DNA of 64,000 nucleotides from Microbispora siamensis (GCF_016863095.1 NZ_BOOF01000032.1:1-64000); one strand, 5' to 3'; positions 50,985 through 59,510 are shown, counted from the first letter of the stretch. Notes: generated by a model from the letters alone, not told the origin. A program made the numbers and translations.

Positions 50985-51953
50985 ATGGCCTGGACGAAGT
51001 GGTCCTACATGGATCACTGGGTGACGGAGACGCCGCAGGGGCCGCAGCCCCCGTCGTTCAACCGCGCCTACATGGACCGCTACATCAAGCAACTGTCGGC
51101 CCTCGGCTTCAAGGGCTTCGACACCTTCTTCTTCTACCTGCCCATGATCGAGGGCATGTACGGCTCGGTGAAGGCCTTCGAGCACTTCCTGCAGGACAAC
51201 GGCTTCGAGAAGATCACTGGGATCTTCTCCGCCTATCCGTACGCGACGAAGTACACCGCGCCGCACGTCCCGGAGACCCACGACCGGATCGTCGCCGACT
51301 GCATGGCGACGGTGCGAGCCGTCGAAGGGTTGTCGGTCGAGAACTTCATCGTGATGCCGTCCACCACATATTTCCAGGTGGAGCCGGTGACGGACGAGAA
51401 GATCAAGATCATGGCCGACCTCTGGAACCGGGTCGGGCAGATGACACTCGAGCACGGCATGCGGACGACGTGCCACTTCGAGTTCTGGGGTGCGATCCGC
51501 ACGCGGGAACAGCTCGACCTCTTCTTCCGGTACACCGATCCCCGCTATGTCTACTTCTTCTGCGACACGGCGCAGCACACGATCGCCGGCGTGGACCCGT
51601 TGCAGATGTTCCGCGACTACCGCGACCGGTGCACCGGCTTCCACTTCAAGGACACCCACACCGTCGACGAGCACGAGGCGTACCGTACGCCTCCGGACCC
51701 GGAGCTGATGGCGCCGAACGTGACCCGCTGGTTCTATGAGATGGGCACCGAGGGCGGCCTGGTCGACTTCCCCGCGCTCATGCGGGAGATCGTGACCTCC
51801 GGGTATGACGGCTGGCTCACGGTGGAGCACGACAAGGCCGAACTGGGCGGGGGCAGCTACGCCGAGGCCACGTGCGTGGCCAAGTGGTACATCGACAACG
51901 TCCTCGCGGAGGCGCAGGCCGAGGCCGAGGCGCAGCTGGAGGCCGGGCGATGA
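50985..51953 (+). CDS. TIM-barrel isomerase-like protein A1 (first copy of a duplicated A-B unit)
   Basis: 322 residues from ATG50985 with GAAGGAG upstream. Xylose-isomerase-like barrel opening TKWSYMDHWVTETPQGP, with PYATKYTAPHVPETHDRIVA, TTCHFEFWGAIRTREQLD (Glu), YVYFFCDTAQHTIAGVDP (Asp), FHFKDTHTVDEHEAY (His) and WLTVEHDKAELGGGSYAEAT (Glu). The metal set is intact. Its closest relative in the window is the gene at 52918, with the same WSYMDHW, APHVPETH, GFHFKDT and VEHDKA blocks. Likely an isomerase, epimerase or dehydratase of keto sugars; the C-terminus is a Glu/Ala-rich helix. It overlaps the next gene by 4 bases. Confidence 0.85.
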   Translation: MAWTKWSYMDHWVTETPQGPQPPSFNRAYMDRYIKQLSALGFKGFDTFFFYLPMIEGMYGSVKAFEHFLQDNGFEKITGIFSAYPYATKYTAPHVPETHDRIVADCMATVRAVEGLSVENFIVMPSTTYFQVEPVTDEKIKIMADLWNRVGQMTLEHGMRTTCHFEFWGAIRTREQLDLFFRYTDPRYVYFFCDTAQHTIAGVDPLQMFRDYRDRCTGFHFKDTHTVDEHEAYRTPPDPELMAPNVTRWFYEMGTEGGLVDFPALMREIVTSGYDGWLTVEHDKAELGGGSYAEATCVAKWYIDNVLAEAQAEAEAQLEAGR

Positions 51954-52921
51954 GGGACACGCTGCGGTGGGCCTACGCCCTCAACCAGTGGAACATTCGC
52001 ATGGACGTCTTCGTCCGGCACGAAGACCAGCGCCGGGCGCTGAAGACGCTGTCCGCGCTCGGATTCGGCCACATCGAGCTGGCCGCGGGCACGGGCAGGT
52101 GGGACAACCTCGGCCGTCCCGAGGTCATCGAGATCAACCACGGAAGCCCCGAAGGCTTCCTCGCGTTTCTGCGCTCCTGCTCCGTGAACGGCGTCTCGAG
52201 CATGTTCTGGGACCCGGGCCAGCCGGTCGAGGAGGAGGGCTGGGCGTTCCGCTCGACCCGCAACCGCGACGATCATGCGGCCATTGTCGAGTCCGCGAAG
52301 CCGTTCGTCGACTTCCTCGCCGCGATCGGCGCCGAGCAGCTCGTCGCCCGCCCCGTCGGGTCGGCCTGGATGCAGCCCCCGCTCGGCCGCGACGACATCG
52401 CGGCCATCGGGGAGGTGTGGAACAGCGTGGGCAAGGTCGCCGCGGCCGCCGGCGTGGGGCTGGCCCTGCACTACGACTGCCTGAGCGCCGTGCACACCGC
52501 TGACGAGCTGCGCCGGCTGCTCGACGCGACCGACCCGGAGCTCGTCGGGCTCGCGCTCGACACCGCGGAGCTGACGATCGGCGGCATCGATCCGGTGGCC
52601 TTCTACGAGGAGCGGCACGAGCGGGTCACCCACGTGCACCTCAAGGACACCCGCTACGCCGACACCGGCGAGGAGTACCGCATGCCCGGCGCCGAGACCA
52701 CGATGCTGCGCGGCGGAGCCGGCCGGCGCATCGAGCGCTGGTTCTTCGAGCTCGGCACCGAAGGCGGCCTCGTCGACGTCAAGGCGTTCGTCGCCGCTCT
52801 GCGGCGGCACGGCTACCCGGGATGGGTCGTGGTCGAGAGCGACCACGGCGGCAATCCCGCCGAGCTGGCCATGCTCAACAGCTGGTATCTGCAGCAAGAG
52901 CTGTCGGTGGCGCGCACGTGA
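51950..52921 (+). CDS. TIM-barrel isomerase-like protein B1 (first copy of a duplicated A-B unit)
   Basis: 323 residues from ATG51950 inside the stop of A1. Inosose-dehydratase/isomerase-like barrel: RWAYALNQWNIRMDVFVRHE, LKTLSALGFGHIELAAGTGR, LALHYDCLSAVHTADELRRL (His/Asp side), LALDTAELTIGGIDPVAFY (Asp), VTHVHLKDTRYADTGEEYRM (His) and WVVVESDHGG (Glu). Its paralogue at 53906 shares YALNQW, ALKT.S..GF..ELTAGTGRW and LA.DTAEL. A1 and B1 are only about 20% alike by eye, so this is a heterologous pair kept together in the duplication. The next gene overlaps by 4 bases. Confidence 0.85.
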   Translation: MRDTLRWAYALNQWNIRMDVFVRHEDQRRALKTLSALGFGHIELAAGTGRWDNLGRPEVIEINHGSPEGFLAFLRSCSVNGVSSMFWDPGQPVEEEGWAFRSTRNRDDHAAIVESAKPFVDFLAAIGAEQLVARPVGSAWMQPPLGRDDIAAIGEVWNSVGKVAAAAGVGLALHYDCLSAVHTADELRRLLDATDPELVGLALDTAELTIGGIDPVAFYEERHERVTHVHLKDTRYADTGEEYRMPGAETTMLRGGAGRRIERWFFELGTEGGLVDVKAFVAALRRHGYPGWVVVESDHGGNPAELAMLNSWYLQQELSVART

Positions 52922-53895
52922 CCGCCGATCAGCTCGCTCAGCGCAGCGAAACGCCGGAGCGGCGCATCAAGTGGAGCTACATGGACCACTGGCGTTCCAA
53001 CGGCCCCGCCGGGCCTGTCGACCAGTGGCATTCCCACCGCACGATGTCGTCCTTTCTGAAGCAGATCAAGGCGGTCGGCTTCGATGCCATCGACACCTTC
53101 GACTTCCGTCTGTGGCAGATGTACGGCGACTACGGCGGCCCGGCCAAATACCAGGAGATGGTCCAGGACCACGGCCTGGAGCGAATCGTCAACATCTTCC
53201 ACGCCGCCGACTACGACCTGCGCAACTACGCGCCCCACGTGCCGGAAACGCACGAGAACATCCTCGAGGACTTCCGCGTGACCATGGGGCACTGGTCGAG
53301 CGTCGAGCTGGACAACATCATCGTGATGCCTGCGACGCTCTACTACGACATGGAGCCCGTCACCGAGGACAAGCTCAAGATCAGCGCCGAGCTGTGGAAC
53401 AAGGTCGGTGAAATCACCGCCGGCTACGGCGTGAAGCTGACCTGCCACCACGAATTCTTCTGCGGCATCCAGAGCGAGCCGGACATCGAAGTCTTCTACT
53501 CCTACACCGACCCCAGGTACGTCTCCCTCTTCATCGACACCGCGCAGCACTGCATCGCCTCGGTCGATCCCGTGGCCCTGTATCGCCGGCACGCGCATCG
53601 GGTGAGCGGCTTCCACTTCAAGGACACCCGCAACGTCGCCGCCGGCGATGATCACCGTCATCGCCCGGATTCCGAGATCATGGCGCCGACGACGGGCAAG
53701 TGGTTCTACGAGATGGGCACTCCGCACGGCCTGGTCGACTTCGAGGCGATGATGACCGCGGTCCGGGACAACGACTACCGGGGCTGGATCAGCGTGGAGC
53801 ACGACAAGGCGAACAAGGACGGTGGCGACTACGCCGAGAGCACTGCGATCGCGCGCTGGTACGCGGTGAACGTCCTCGAGAAGATCTACCGGTAG
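52918..53895 (+). CDS. TIM-barrel isomerase-like protein A2 (second copy of the A-B unit)
   Basis: 325 residues from GTG52918 inside the B1 stop (GTGA). It repeats the A1 plan: IKWSYMDHWRSNGPAGPVDQ, RNYAPHVPETHENILEDF, LTCHHEFFCGIQSEPDIEVF, YVSLFIDTAQHCIASVDP, GFHFKDTRNVAAGDDHRHR and WISVEHDKANKDGGDYAEST, with the same metal ligands. Sequence divergence from A1 is substantial, so the duplication is old and the copies may accept different sugars or form different heteromers. It is followed by B2 after 10 bases. Confidence 0.85.
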   Translation: MTADQLAQRSETPERRIKWSYMDHWRSNGPAGPVDQWHSHRTMSSFLKQIKAVGFDAIDTFDFRLWQMYGDYGGPAKYQEMVQDHGLERIVNIFHAADYDLRNYAPHVPETHENILEDFRVTMGHWSSVELDNIIVMPATLYYDMEPVTEDKLKISAELWNKVGEITAGYGVKLTCHHEFFCGIQSEPDIEVFYSYTDPRYVSLFIDTAQHCIASVDPVALYRRHAHRVSGFHFKDTRNVAAGDDHRHRPDSEIMAPTTGKWFYEMGTPHGLVDFEAMMTAVRDNDYRGWISVEHDKANKDGGDYAESTAIARWYAVNVLEKIYR

Positions 53896-53905
53896 GGGGC
53901 CGGCC

Positions 53906-54898
53906 GTGACCGACATCAGGTGGGGTTATGCCCTGAACCAGTGGAAGCCGCAGTTCGACGACTTCGTCCGCCGGGAACAGCACGAGCGGGCGCTGAAGAC
54001 GGTGTCGATCGCCGGGTTCGAGGGAGTCGAGCTGACGGCCGGCACCGGGCGGTGGGAGCCGCTGGGCAATCCGCAGCAGCTGATCGCGAACTTCGGCTCG
54101 CTCACCGGTTTCCGTGAGTTCCTCTCGGGCTGCGGCATCGCGGCGGTGTCCAGCTGGTTCTACGATCCGCAGCAGCGGTCGATGGAGCATCTGACGCCTC
54201 CGTACTCGCCACTGGTCGCCGCGGACGTCACCGGCATCGTGACGCGGGCCGAATGGTTCGCCGGCGCTCTGGCACAGCTCGGCGGATCCGTCCTCGTCGT
54301 CCGCGCCGCCCCCTCCGCCGGTGACGTCGGTCCGCTCGACGACGCGGCGCTGCGGCGGCTGGCGGACTGCTGGACGGCGGTCGGCCGGGCGACGCTCGCG
54401 CACGGCGTCCGTACGGCGCTGCACGTCGACTTCCTGTCCTCGCTTCGCCGGCCGGGAGCACTCGACCGGCTCCTCGGCCTCGCGGATCCGGCCGCCGTCG
54501 GCCTGGCTGTCGACACCGCCGAGCTGACCGTCGCGGGCCTCGACCCGGTCGAGGTCATCCGCCGCCACCGCGGCCGCGTCTGGCACGTCCAGTACAAGGA
54601 CGCGCTCGCCGCCGACACGGACGAGGAGTACCTCCAGCCGCACGCCGAGTACTCCGTGCGGCAGCGAGGCGGTTCCCGGGAGATCCCGCGGTGGTTCGCC
54701 GAGCCAGGGGCCCACGGCGGCCTGGTGGACTTCGCCGCGGTGACGCGTGCGCTGCTCGACATCGGCTACGCCGGGTGGGTGGTGTTCGAGAGCGACCAAA
54801 GTCCGCATCCCGCCACGAGCGCGCTTCTCGGCGGCTACCTGCTGCAGCGCGACCTGCGCCCGGTCACGGCCGCCGCTGTCGAAGCCGCGGCGCGCTGA
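53906..54898 (+). CDS. TIM-barrel isomerase-like protein B2 (second copy of the A-B unit)
   Basis: 330 residues from GTG53906 (GTAGGGGGC upstream). It is parallel to B1: RWGYALNQWKPQFDDFVRRE, GVELTAGTGRWEPLGNPQQL, ALHVDFLSSLRRPGALDRLL, GLAVDTAELTVAGLDPVEVI (Asp), VWHVQYKDALAADTDEEYLQ (His) and WVVFESDQSPHPATS (Glu). The His-containing strand reads HVQYKD rather than HVHLKD. It completes the A1-B1-A2-B2 array. Its end adjoins, without spacing, the decayed P450 sequence starting at 54899, so downstream DNA has been lost or rearranged here. Confidence 0.85.
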   Translation: MTDIRWGYALNQWKPQFDDFVRREQHERALKTVSIAGFEGVELTAGTGRWEPLGNPQQLIANFGSLTGFREFLSGCGIAAVSSWFYDPQQRSMEHLTPPYSPLVAADVTGIVTRAEWFAGALAQLGGSVLVVRAAPSAGDVGPLDDAALRRLADCWTAVGRATLAHGVRTALHVDFLSSLRRPGALDRLLGLADPAAVGLAVDTAELTVAGLDPVEVIRRHRGRVWHVQYKDALAADTDEEYLQPHAEYSVRQRGGSREIPRWFAEPGAHGGLVDFAAVTRALLDIGYAGWVVFESDQSPHPATSALLGGYLLQRDLRPVTAAAVEAAAR

Positions 54899-55750
54899 CG
54901 GGGCCGGTCGACGGTGACCCGCAGCGGTTGTTCGCCGACCTCGCCGTGGCCCGCACCGCGGGCGGACTGCCGTGGTCGGACACGTTCGAAGCGCGCGTGG
55001 TCGGCCGGTACGACGACATCGTGGCCGCGCTGCACGACCCGGAGACCTTCTCCTCGGCGCCCACCGTGCCGGAGTTCCCGTCTCCGTGACGGGAGCGGTT
55101 CGCCGGGCGGGTGCCGTCCCGCGGCACGCTGCTCGGCCTGGACAACCCGGATCACGACCGGCTGCGTGCGGCGGTCAACACGTTCTTCATGCCGCGCCGG
55201 CTGGCCCGGTACGAGCCGTGGATCCGGGAGCGGGCGCACCGGCTGGTCGACGGCTTCGCCGAGGACGGGCACACGGACCTGAAGACGTCGTTCGCGTTGC
55301 CGCTGCCGCTGCAGGTGATCAGCCACGATATGTCGAGGAGCTTGTCTCCCGGCACGGGGCGCGGGTCGAGGCGTGGCCGAGCCGGGACCGCGGTCGGCTC
55401 GACCTCGACGCCCTTTGGTCCCGGCTGCCGGACCGCGAGGCCCTCGTCTACGCCTGCGGCCTTGAGAGCCTGCTGTCGGGGCTCGAGGACTCCGCCCGGC
55501 GGGCCGGGCGGGAGCACCGGCTTGTCGTCGAGCGATTCGCCCCGCGCGCGGCTCCGCACGAGCCGAGCCGGCGCGAACGTGCTGTCCACCTGCAGAGAGG
55601 GAATCTGCGGCACCTGCGAGATTCGCGTCCCTCGAAGGCGTCCCCGAGCACCGGGACTCCGTCCTCAGCCTCGAGGAACGCCTGGCCGGCGAAACGATGA
55701 TGAGCTGCGTGTCCCGCTGCCGCGGACATCGACTGACCCTGGACCTGTAG
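54899..55750 (+). pseudogene. broken cytochrome P450 / phthalate-dioxygenase-type reductase
   Basis: The first part reads as a P450 N-terminal region: RYDDIVAALHDPETFSSAPT, then a TGA at 55087-55089 where Trp is expected (FPSP-stop-RERFAG). It continues GTLLGLDNPDHDRLRAAVNT and ARYEPWIRERAHRLVDGF, and stops resembling P450 after LPLQVIS near 55320. From there a different frame reads reductase C-terminus (EALVYACGLESLLSGLEDSA) and then a plant-type 2Fe-2S ferredoxin, VLSTCREGICGTCEIRV, ending SCVSRCRGHRLTLDL after two more frame changes. The haem-binding half of the P450 is missing. This is a collapsed P450-plus-reductase locus, possibly once used on the aromatic aglycone. Confidence 0.75.
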
Positions 55751-55894
55751 CAGATGTCCGTGCGGCGATCCTCCCGCTCCTCCCGGGTCCGGCAGGTCCT
55801 CGCGCAGTCTTGGGCCGCCGCCGCCCCCCGGCGACAGCGGGCTCGGCCGGTCGCCGGAGGTCCGTCCGGAGCGGAGAAAGGGTCGTACAGAGGA

Positions 55895-55921
55895 TTGACT
55901 TATGTTGATTTCATGCAGAAT
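55895..55921 (+). promoter_or_regulatory. promoter/operator upstream of the ThuA operon (site 3)
   Basis: TTGACT at 55895-55900 and CAGAAT at 55916-55921. The spacer TATGTTGATTTCATG shares TTGACTT, GATTTCAT with site 1 and TTATGTTGA, CAGAAT with site 2, so it links the two variants of the motif. Confidence 0.55.
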
Positions 55922-56037
55922 CCTGTTCATGGCGGTACATCGGCATACCGGCCCACAGGGATGTCCGCTTCGAGTGCGTGACAGCCGCATCCCGACGGCG
56001 GCACCTGTCCCAACCCCCCGATGAGAGGAACGGCGGA

Positions 56038-56142
56038 TGAGTTTGACGATGGAAGTCCTGTTTCGGGATGACACCGGACGGGCACGGTTGCGCACCTCTA
56101 CTGCCCGGTCGACGCGGACGGCGGTGACGTCGCGTGCCTGAC
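56038..56142 (+). CDS. possible 34-residue reading frame ahead of the ThuA-like gene
   Basis: ATG56038 follows GAGAGGAACGG and lies downstream of the promoter motif at 55895. The product begins MSLTMEVLFRDDTGRARL and becomes Arg/Thr-rich. The frame ends 6 bases inside the ThuA gene (GTG56134), which itself lacks a good ribosome binding site, so this frame could serve translational coupling. It is not recognised and may equally be the stump of a deleted gene. Confidence 0.35.
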
Positions 56143-57048
56143 ATCGGCCTGCGTCAGCTCGGCGGTGAGGACAAGCTCCGGGCACTGATCGTCACTGGAC
56201 ACACCGATATCCACCACGACTGGCGGACGGTCTCGCCGATGCTCGCCGAGCTGCTGCGGGAGACCGGGCTGTTCGACGTCCGGATCACTGAGGAGTTCCG
56301 GGGGGCCGGGCCGGAGACGCTGGAGCCGTACGACCTCGTCGTCCTCAACTACTTCGGCCGCTTCGAGCCGTGGGGCCACGCGCCTGAGCAGCGGTGGGGC
56401 ACCCGCGCCGAGCAGGCGCTGTACGACCACGTCGCCTCCGGAAAGGGAGTCGTCGTCTACCACGCGTCCCTGCAGATGGGGGCCGGATGGGAGGACGACT
56501 TCGAGCGGATGGCCGGCGGCGTCATGCGTGAGCACTGCAGCCGCCGGGCTCCGATACCCGACTTCCGGCTGCATGTGGTCGCTCCGGAACACCCCGTCAC
56601 GGCGGGCATGCCGGAGTTCATGCCCCACTATGACGACGACCTCTACGTCAACCTGCAGTGGGCGCCGGGTGCGGAGGTCGAGGTGCTCGTGACGGGCTGG
56701 GACAACCCGTTGCGCTACACGCAGGTGCCGGCGGAGTGGGACGCCCTGCCGGGGATGGGGCAGGAGCATGCCCTGGTGTGGACGAATCGCTACGGGCAGG
56801 GCCGGGTGTTCGCGACCGGACTCGGTCACGGGCCGGAGGCGATCTCCCACCCGTCGTTCCGGGGCCTGTTCGCCCGGGGCGCCGAATGGGCGGCTGCCGG
56901 CAAGGTGACCCTGGGGCTGCCCGACGGTTTCGGTGAGCCGGTTCCCGGCGGCGACTGGTGGCCGACGACGCTGGAGCCGATGGTCCGTGAGATGTACGAG
57001 CAGCGCAGGCAGGCCGCTGCCGGGACGCAGGAAGGGACGGAGCAGTGA
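56134..57048 (+). CDS. ThuA-like domain protein 1
   Basis: 304 residues from GTG56134. Glutamine-amidotransferase-like fold of the ThuA family: LRALIVTGHTDIHHDWRTVS at strand 1, PYDLVVLNYFGRFEPWG, GVVVYHASLQMGAGWEDDFE and HPVTAGMPEFMPHYDDDLYV, ending GRVFATGLGHGPEAISHPSF. ThuA proteins occur in trehalose, disaccharide and glycoside utilisation operons with Gfo/Idh/MocA dehydrogenases; the exact reaction is unsettled, but keto-sugar processing is suggested. It overlaps the next gene by 4 bases. The paralogue is at 61073 on the other strand. Confidence 0.85.
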   Translation: MPDIGLRQLGGEDKLRALIVTGHTDIHHDWRTVSPMLAELLRETGLFDVRITEEFRGAGPETLEPYDLVVLNYFGRFEPWGHAPEQRWGTRAEQALYDHVASGKGVVVYHASLQMGAGWEDDFERMAGGVMREHCSRRAPIPDFRLHVVAPEHPVTAGMPEFMPHYDDDLYVNLQWAPGAEVEVLVTGWDNPLRYTQVPAEWDALPGMGQEHALVWTNRYGQGRVFATGLGHGPEAISHPSFRGLFARGAEWAAAGKVTLGLPDGFGEPVPGGDWWPTTLEPMVREMYEQRRQAAAGTQEGTEQ

Positions 57049-57812
57049 CGCCTGAGGGGCTTGAGGAGCGGCTGGCCGCCCTGGAGGCACGTCTCACGGC
57101 CGCCGAGCGGGCCGCGATCCGGGCGCAGGACCGGGGAGACGTGGAGAACGTCTTCTCGCGCTACATGTACTACCACAACGCGTTCGAGGACGAGCGGATC
57201 GTCGACGAGCTGTGGGTGCGCCGTGGCACCGAGGGAGTCCGTTCCCAGTACAACGACGACGGCGTCTACACGGACTGGGACACGATCATGGCCTACCACA
57301 AGGGCCGGCCCCACCCCGTCGGGAAGCTGATCCTGCACTACACCACGACACCGGTCATCGAGGTCGCCGCCGACGGCACGACCGCCAAGGGACTGTGGGT
57401 CATGATGGGGCTGGAAGCGGGCTTGACCGAGCCGGCGGAGGCGGATCATATCCCGCCGTTCTTCTTCGCGAAAGAAGACGTCGACGGGCGCAAGGTCTGG
57501 GCGCATTGGGTCTGGTGCAAATACGGCGTCGACTTCCTCAAGCAGGACGGCCAGTGGCGCATCTGGAAGTTCCGCTGCTTCGAGGTCGCCCGCGCGCCCT
57601 ATGACGAGAACTGGATCTCCTTCGCCGCACACGAGCGCGCCGAGTACGAGGCGAAGCTCGCGTACTTCGGCGAGGACGGCAAACCGGTATTCCTGCCGCC
57701 CGTGGACGGGCCCACCGTCACGCCTTCGCAGCCTTACCGCATCGACACCGCTCAGCACCTGTTGCCCGAGCCCCCGCAGCCCTACGCCGAATTCGAGGAC
57801 ACCTTCCGCTGA
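57045..57812 (+). CDS. SnoaL/NTF2-like protein
   Basis: 255 residues from GTG57045, inside the ThuA stop. A short coiled N-terminal helix (LEERLAALEARLTAAERAAI) is followed by a SnoaL-like alpha+beta barrel: DVENVFSRYMYYHNAFEDER, HTTTPVIEVAADGTTAKGLW-type strands (about 105-130) and GRKVWAHWVWCKYGVDFLKQ. A Trp/Tyr-rich C-terminal extension (about 190-255) is unusual in length. SnoaL-like proteins act as dehydratases, isomerases or hydroxylases on polycyclic aromatics or sugars. Here it may act on the aglycone or the 3-keto sugar. A terminator follows. Confidence 0.75.
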   Translation: MTPEGLEERLAALEARLTAAERAAIRAQDRGDVENVFSRYMYYHNAFEDERIVDELWVRRGTEGVRSQYNDDGVYTDWDTIMAYHKGRPHPVGKLILHYTTTPVIEVAADGTTAKGLWVMMGLEAGLTEPAEADHIPPFFFAKEDVDGRKVWAHWVWCKYGVDFLKQDGQWRIWKFRCFEVARAPYDENWISFAAHERAEYEAKLAYFGEDGKPVFLPPVDGPTVTPSQPYRIDTAQHLLPEPPQPYAEFEDTFR

Positions 57813-57828
57813 CGGCACCGCGGTCCGA

Positions 57829-57874
57829 CCGGCGCCTGCTGCGGGGAATCGATCTGGTCAGCGGCAGGCGCCGG
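57829..57874 (+). terminator. terminator after the ThuA-SnoaL operon
   Basis: CCGGCGCCTGCTGC (57829-57842) pairs with GCGGCAGGCGCCGG (57861-57874) with one G-T pair, loop of 18 bases, 16 bases after the stop codon. Confidence 0.65.
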
Positions 57875-57900
57875 CCGGGTGGGGGAGCGGCCATCTCGCA

Positions 57901-58020
57901 TTCGGGACCCGTGAGCCTCTCGCGCCCGGCGAGCACGAGGTCGCCGTCTCCGTCCGGGGCTTCGTCTCCCCCTACATGCCCGTTCCCGGCGGCGGCCGGA
58001 ATACGAAACGGCTCACCCTC
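57901..58020 (+). pseudogene. C-terminal fragment of a further DUF6379 beta subunit
   Basis: One frame reads PLAPGEHEVAVSVRGFVSPY, then MPVPGGGRNTKRLTLA, which matches the end of C-glycoside deglycosidase beta subunits (compare EGQEVDVEVAVELRLPYMQ and RRTLTA in the gene at 63833). The match stops abruptly upstream at about 57895, just after the terminator, and there is no start codon, so this is a stump. It sits immediately before an intact beta gene (58068), as expected if an older beta-alpha pair was replaced or partly deleted. Confidence 0.65.
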
Positions 58021-58067
58021 GCCTCCTGGCCCCCACCCCTGCCCCGACTTCTGAGAGGAACCGATCG

Positions 58068-58466
58068 ATGGGTCCGCTGGACGACCAGGTGGTGCGCGAA
58101 GACTCGCTCACCGCCACCGCTGACGGCCTGGACATAGCCGTCTACTCCCACTGGTACCGGGCGCTGCCCCTGACCTCACTCGCCCACATCGACCTGACCG
58201 TCGACGGTCGGCGGATCGACCCGGACACGCTGTCGGTGACCGCCAACGGGCACCGCTACGAGTTCGGCGAGCTGGCGGACAGGACCGATGACTTCTGGTT
58301 CACGACCGACCCGGTGGTGCTCCACGTGCCGGTGTCCACGGCGTCCGGGCGAAGGCACCGTGTGCAGTTGCTGCTCGGGTTGTCGATCCCGTACATCCTC
58401 ACCGGCCCGGACCGGGTGCCGCTGCTCGCGCCCAGCTCGACCGACAAGACGCTGACCGCTGCCTGA
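58068..58466 (+). CDS. C-glycoside deglycosidase beta-subunit-like protein (DUF6379), pair 2
   Basis: 132 residues from ATG58068 with GAGAGGAAC upstream. All-beta: EDSLTATADGLDIAVYSHWY, RALPLTSLAHIDLTVDGRRI, GHRYEFGELADRTDDFWFTT and the closing RVQLLLGLSIPYILTG and DKTLTA. Length, the DLTVDG...F.V/GH.Y strands and the TLTA ending are shared with the other beta subunits, although identity with pair 1 is low. It is expected to form a complex with the alpha subunit starting 13 bases downstream. A diverged beta subunit usually means a different aglycone specificity. Confidence 0.75.
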   Translation: MGPLDDQVVREDSLTATADGLDIAVYSHWYRALPLTSLAHIDLTVDGRRIDPDTLSVTANGHRYEFGELADRTDDFWFTTDPVVLHVPVSTASGRRHRVQLLLGLSIPYILTGPDRVPLLAPSSTDKTLTAA

Positions 58467-58479
58467 CAGGAGCAAGCTC

Positions 58480-59502
58480 ATGACCGACACCGCCCCCGGC
58501 CTGCCCCGCCTCGGCATCACCCTGTTCAGCCTCACTCTCGAGCAGCGCGCGCCCGGAAACGATCTCGCCGCTCTCATCCGCCAGGTCGCCGACCGCGACC
58601 TGGGCCCGGGCGTTGAAATGGTGGCCTTCCAGAGCCTGCGTGGCTGGCCACGACTGGATGACGAGGCCGTCCGTGAAGTCCGCGGCCTGATCGCAGACTC
58701 CGGCCTGACGCCCGCCTGCCTGGCCGTCAACCTCGACCTCGCACTCCATCCGGGACGGCTGCTCACCGACGACGAGGCGTACGACTACGTCGCCGTCCAA
58801 ATGCGCAGCGCGGCCGCGCTCGGCTTCCCGGCCGTGCGAGTCGGCGCGGAGTGCGGACCGGCGATCATGACCCGGCTGCTGCCGCTCGCCGAGGAGCTCG
58901 GCGTCAAGATCGGCGTGGAGATTCACGCCCCGCTGACCATCGACGCACCGCCGGTCGCCGAGCTCAAGGAGCTGTTCACCCGGCTCGACACCGAGTGGCT
59001 AGGCTTCATCCCCGACTTCTCCGCCAGCATGCGCGCCGTGCCGGCCGCCGTCGACGACGCGCACCGGAAGGCGGGCATCCCGCCCGAGCTGACGGCACTG
59101 ACCCGGCGGCTCTGGGCCGAGCCCGGTCCCACGATGGCCAAGTTCCCCGAGCTCGAGCGGCGGGCCACCGAACTCGGCGCCAGCCCCGCGGAGATCGGCA
59201 ATCTGAAGATGATCTTCACCATGCACGGGCGGATGGATCCCGAGCGGTGGGCCGATTTCTTCCCGCACGTCATCCACGTGCATGGCAAGTTCTACGGAGT
59301 GTTCGACGGGGAGGACCCGTCCATCGACTTCCCGGCGATCGCCCGGGTGCTGCGTGAGCAGGGTTACACAGGCTTCATCTCCAGCGAGTACGAGGCACAC
59401 GCCTACACGGACAGATACAGCGCCTTCGACCAGGTCAGAGCCCAGCACGACATGCTCAAACGGCTGCTCGAGGACCAGCCGGCGACGGTAGTCTCCCCAT
59501 GA
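58480..59502 (+). CDS. C-glycoside deglycosidase alpha-subunit-like TIM barrel, pair 2
   Basis: 340 residues from ATG58480 (CAGGAGC upstream). Xylose-isomerase-like barrel: LGITLFSLTLEQRAPGNDL, GPGVEMVAFQSLRGWP, KIGVEIHAPLTIDAPPVAEL (Glu), LGFIPDFSASMRAVPAAV (Asp), HVIHVHGKFYGVFDGEDPS (His) and YTGFISSEYEAHAYTD (Glu). It is longer than pair 1 by an insertion of about 50 residues before the last metal strands, a feature shared with the 62758 copy (both have the extended EL..L.R.W segment). Predicted to split 3-keto glycosides together with the beta subunit encoded just upstream. Confidence 0.85.
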   Translation: MTDTAPGLPRLGITLFSLTLEQRAPGNDLAALIRQVADRDLGPGVEMVAFQSLRGWPRLDDEAVREVRGLIADSGLTPACLAVNLDLALHPGRLLTDDEAYDYVAVQMRSAAALGFPAVRVGAECGPAIMTRLLPLAEELGVKIGVEIHAPLTIDAPPVAELKELFTRLDTEWLGFIPDFSASMRAVPAAVDDAHRKAGIPPELTALTRRLWAEPGPTMAKFPELERRATELGASPAEIGNLKMIFTMHGRMDPERWADFFPHVIHVHGKFYGVFDGEDPSIDFPAIARVLREQGYTGFISSEYEAHAYTDRYSAFDQVRAQHDMLKRLLEDQPATVVSP

Positions 59503-59510
59503 CCACCACA

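Noticed and set aside
55754-55981. 75-codon plus-strand frame after the P450 remnant
   Set aside because: Arg/Ala/Ser-rich, no ribosome binding site and it runs across the promoter-like site at 55895.
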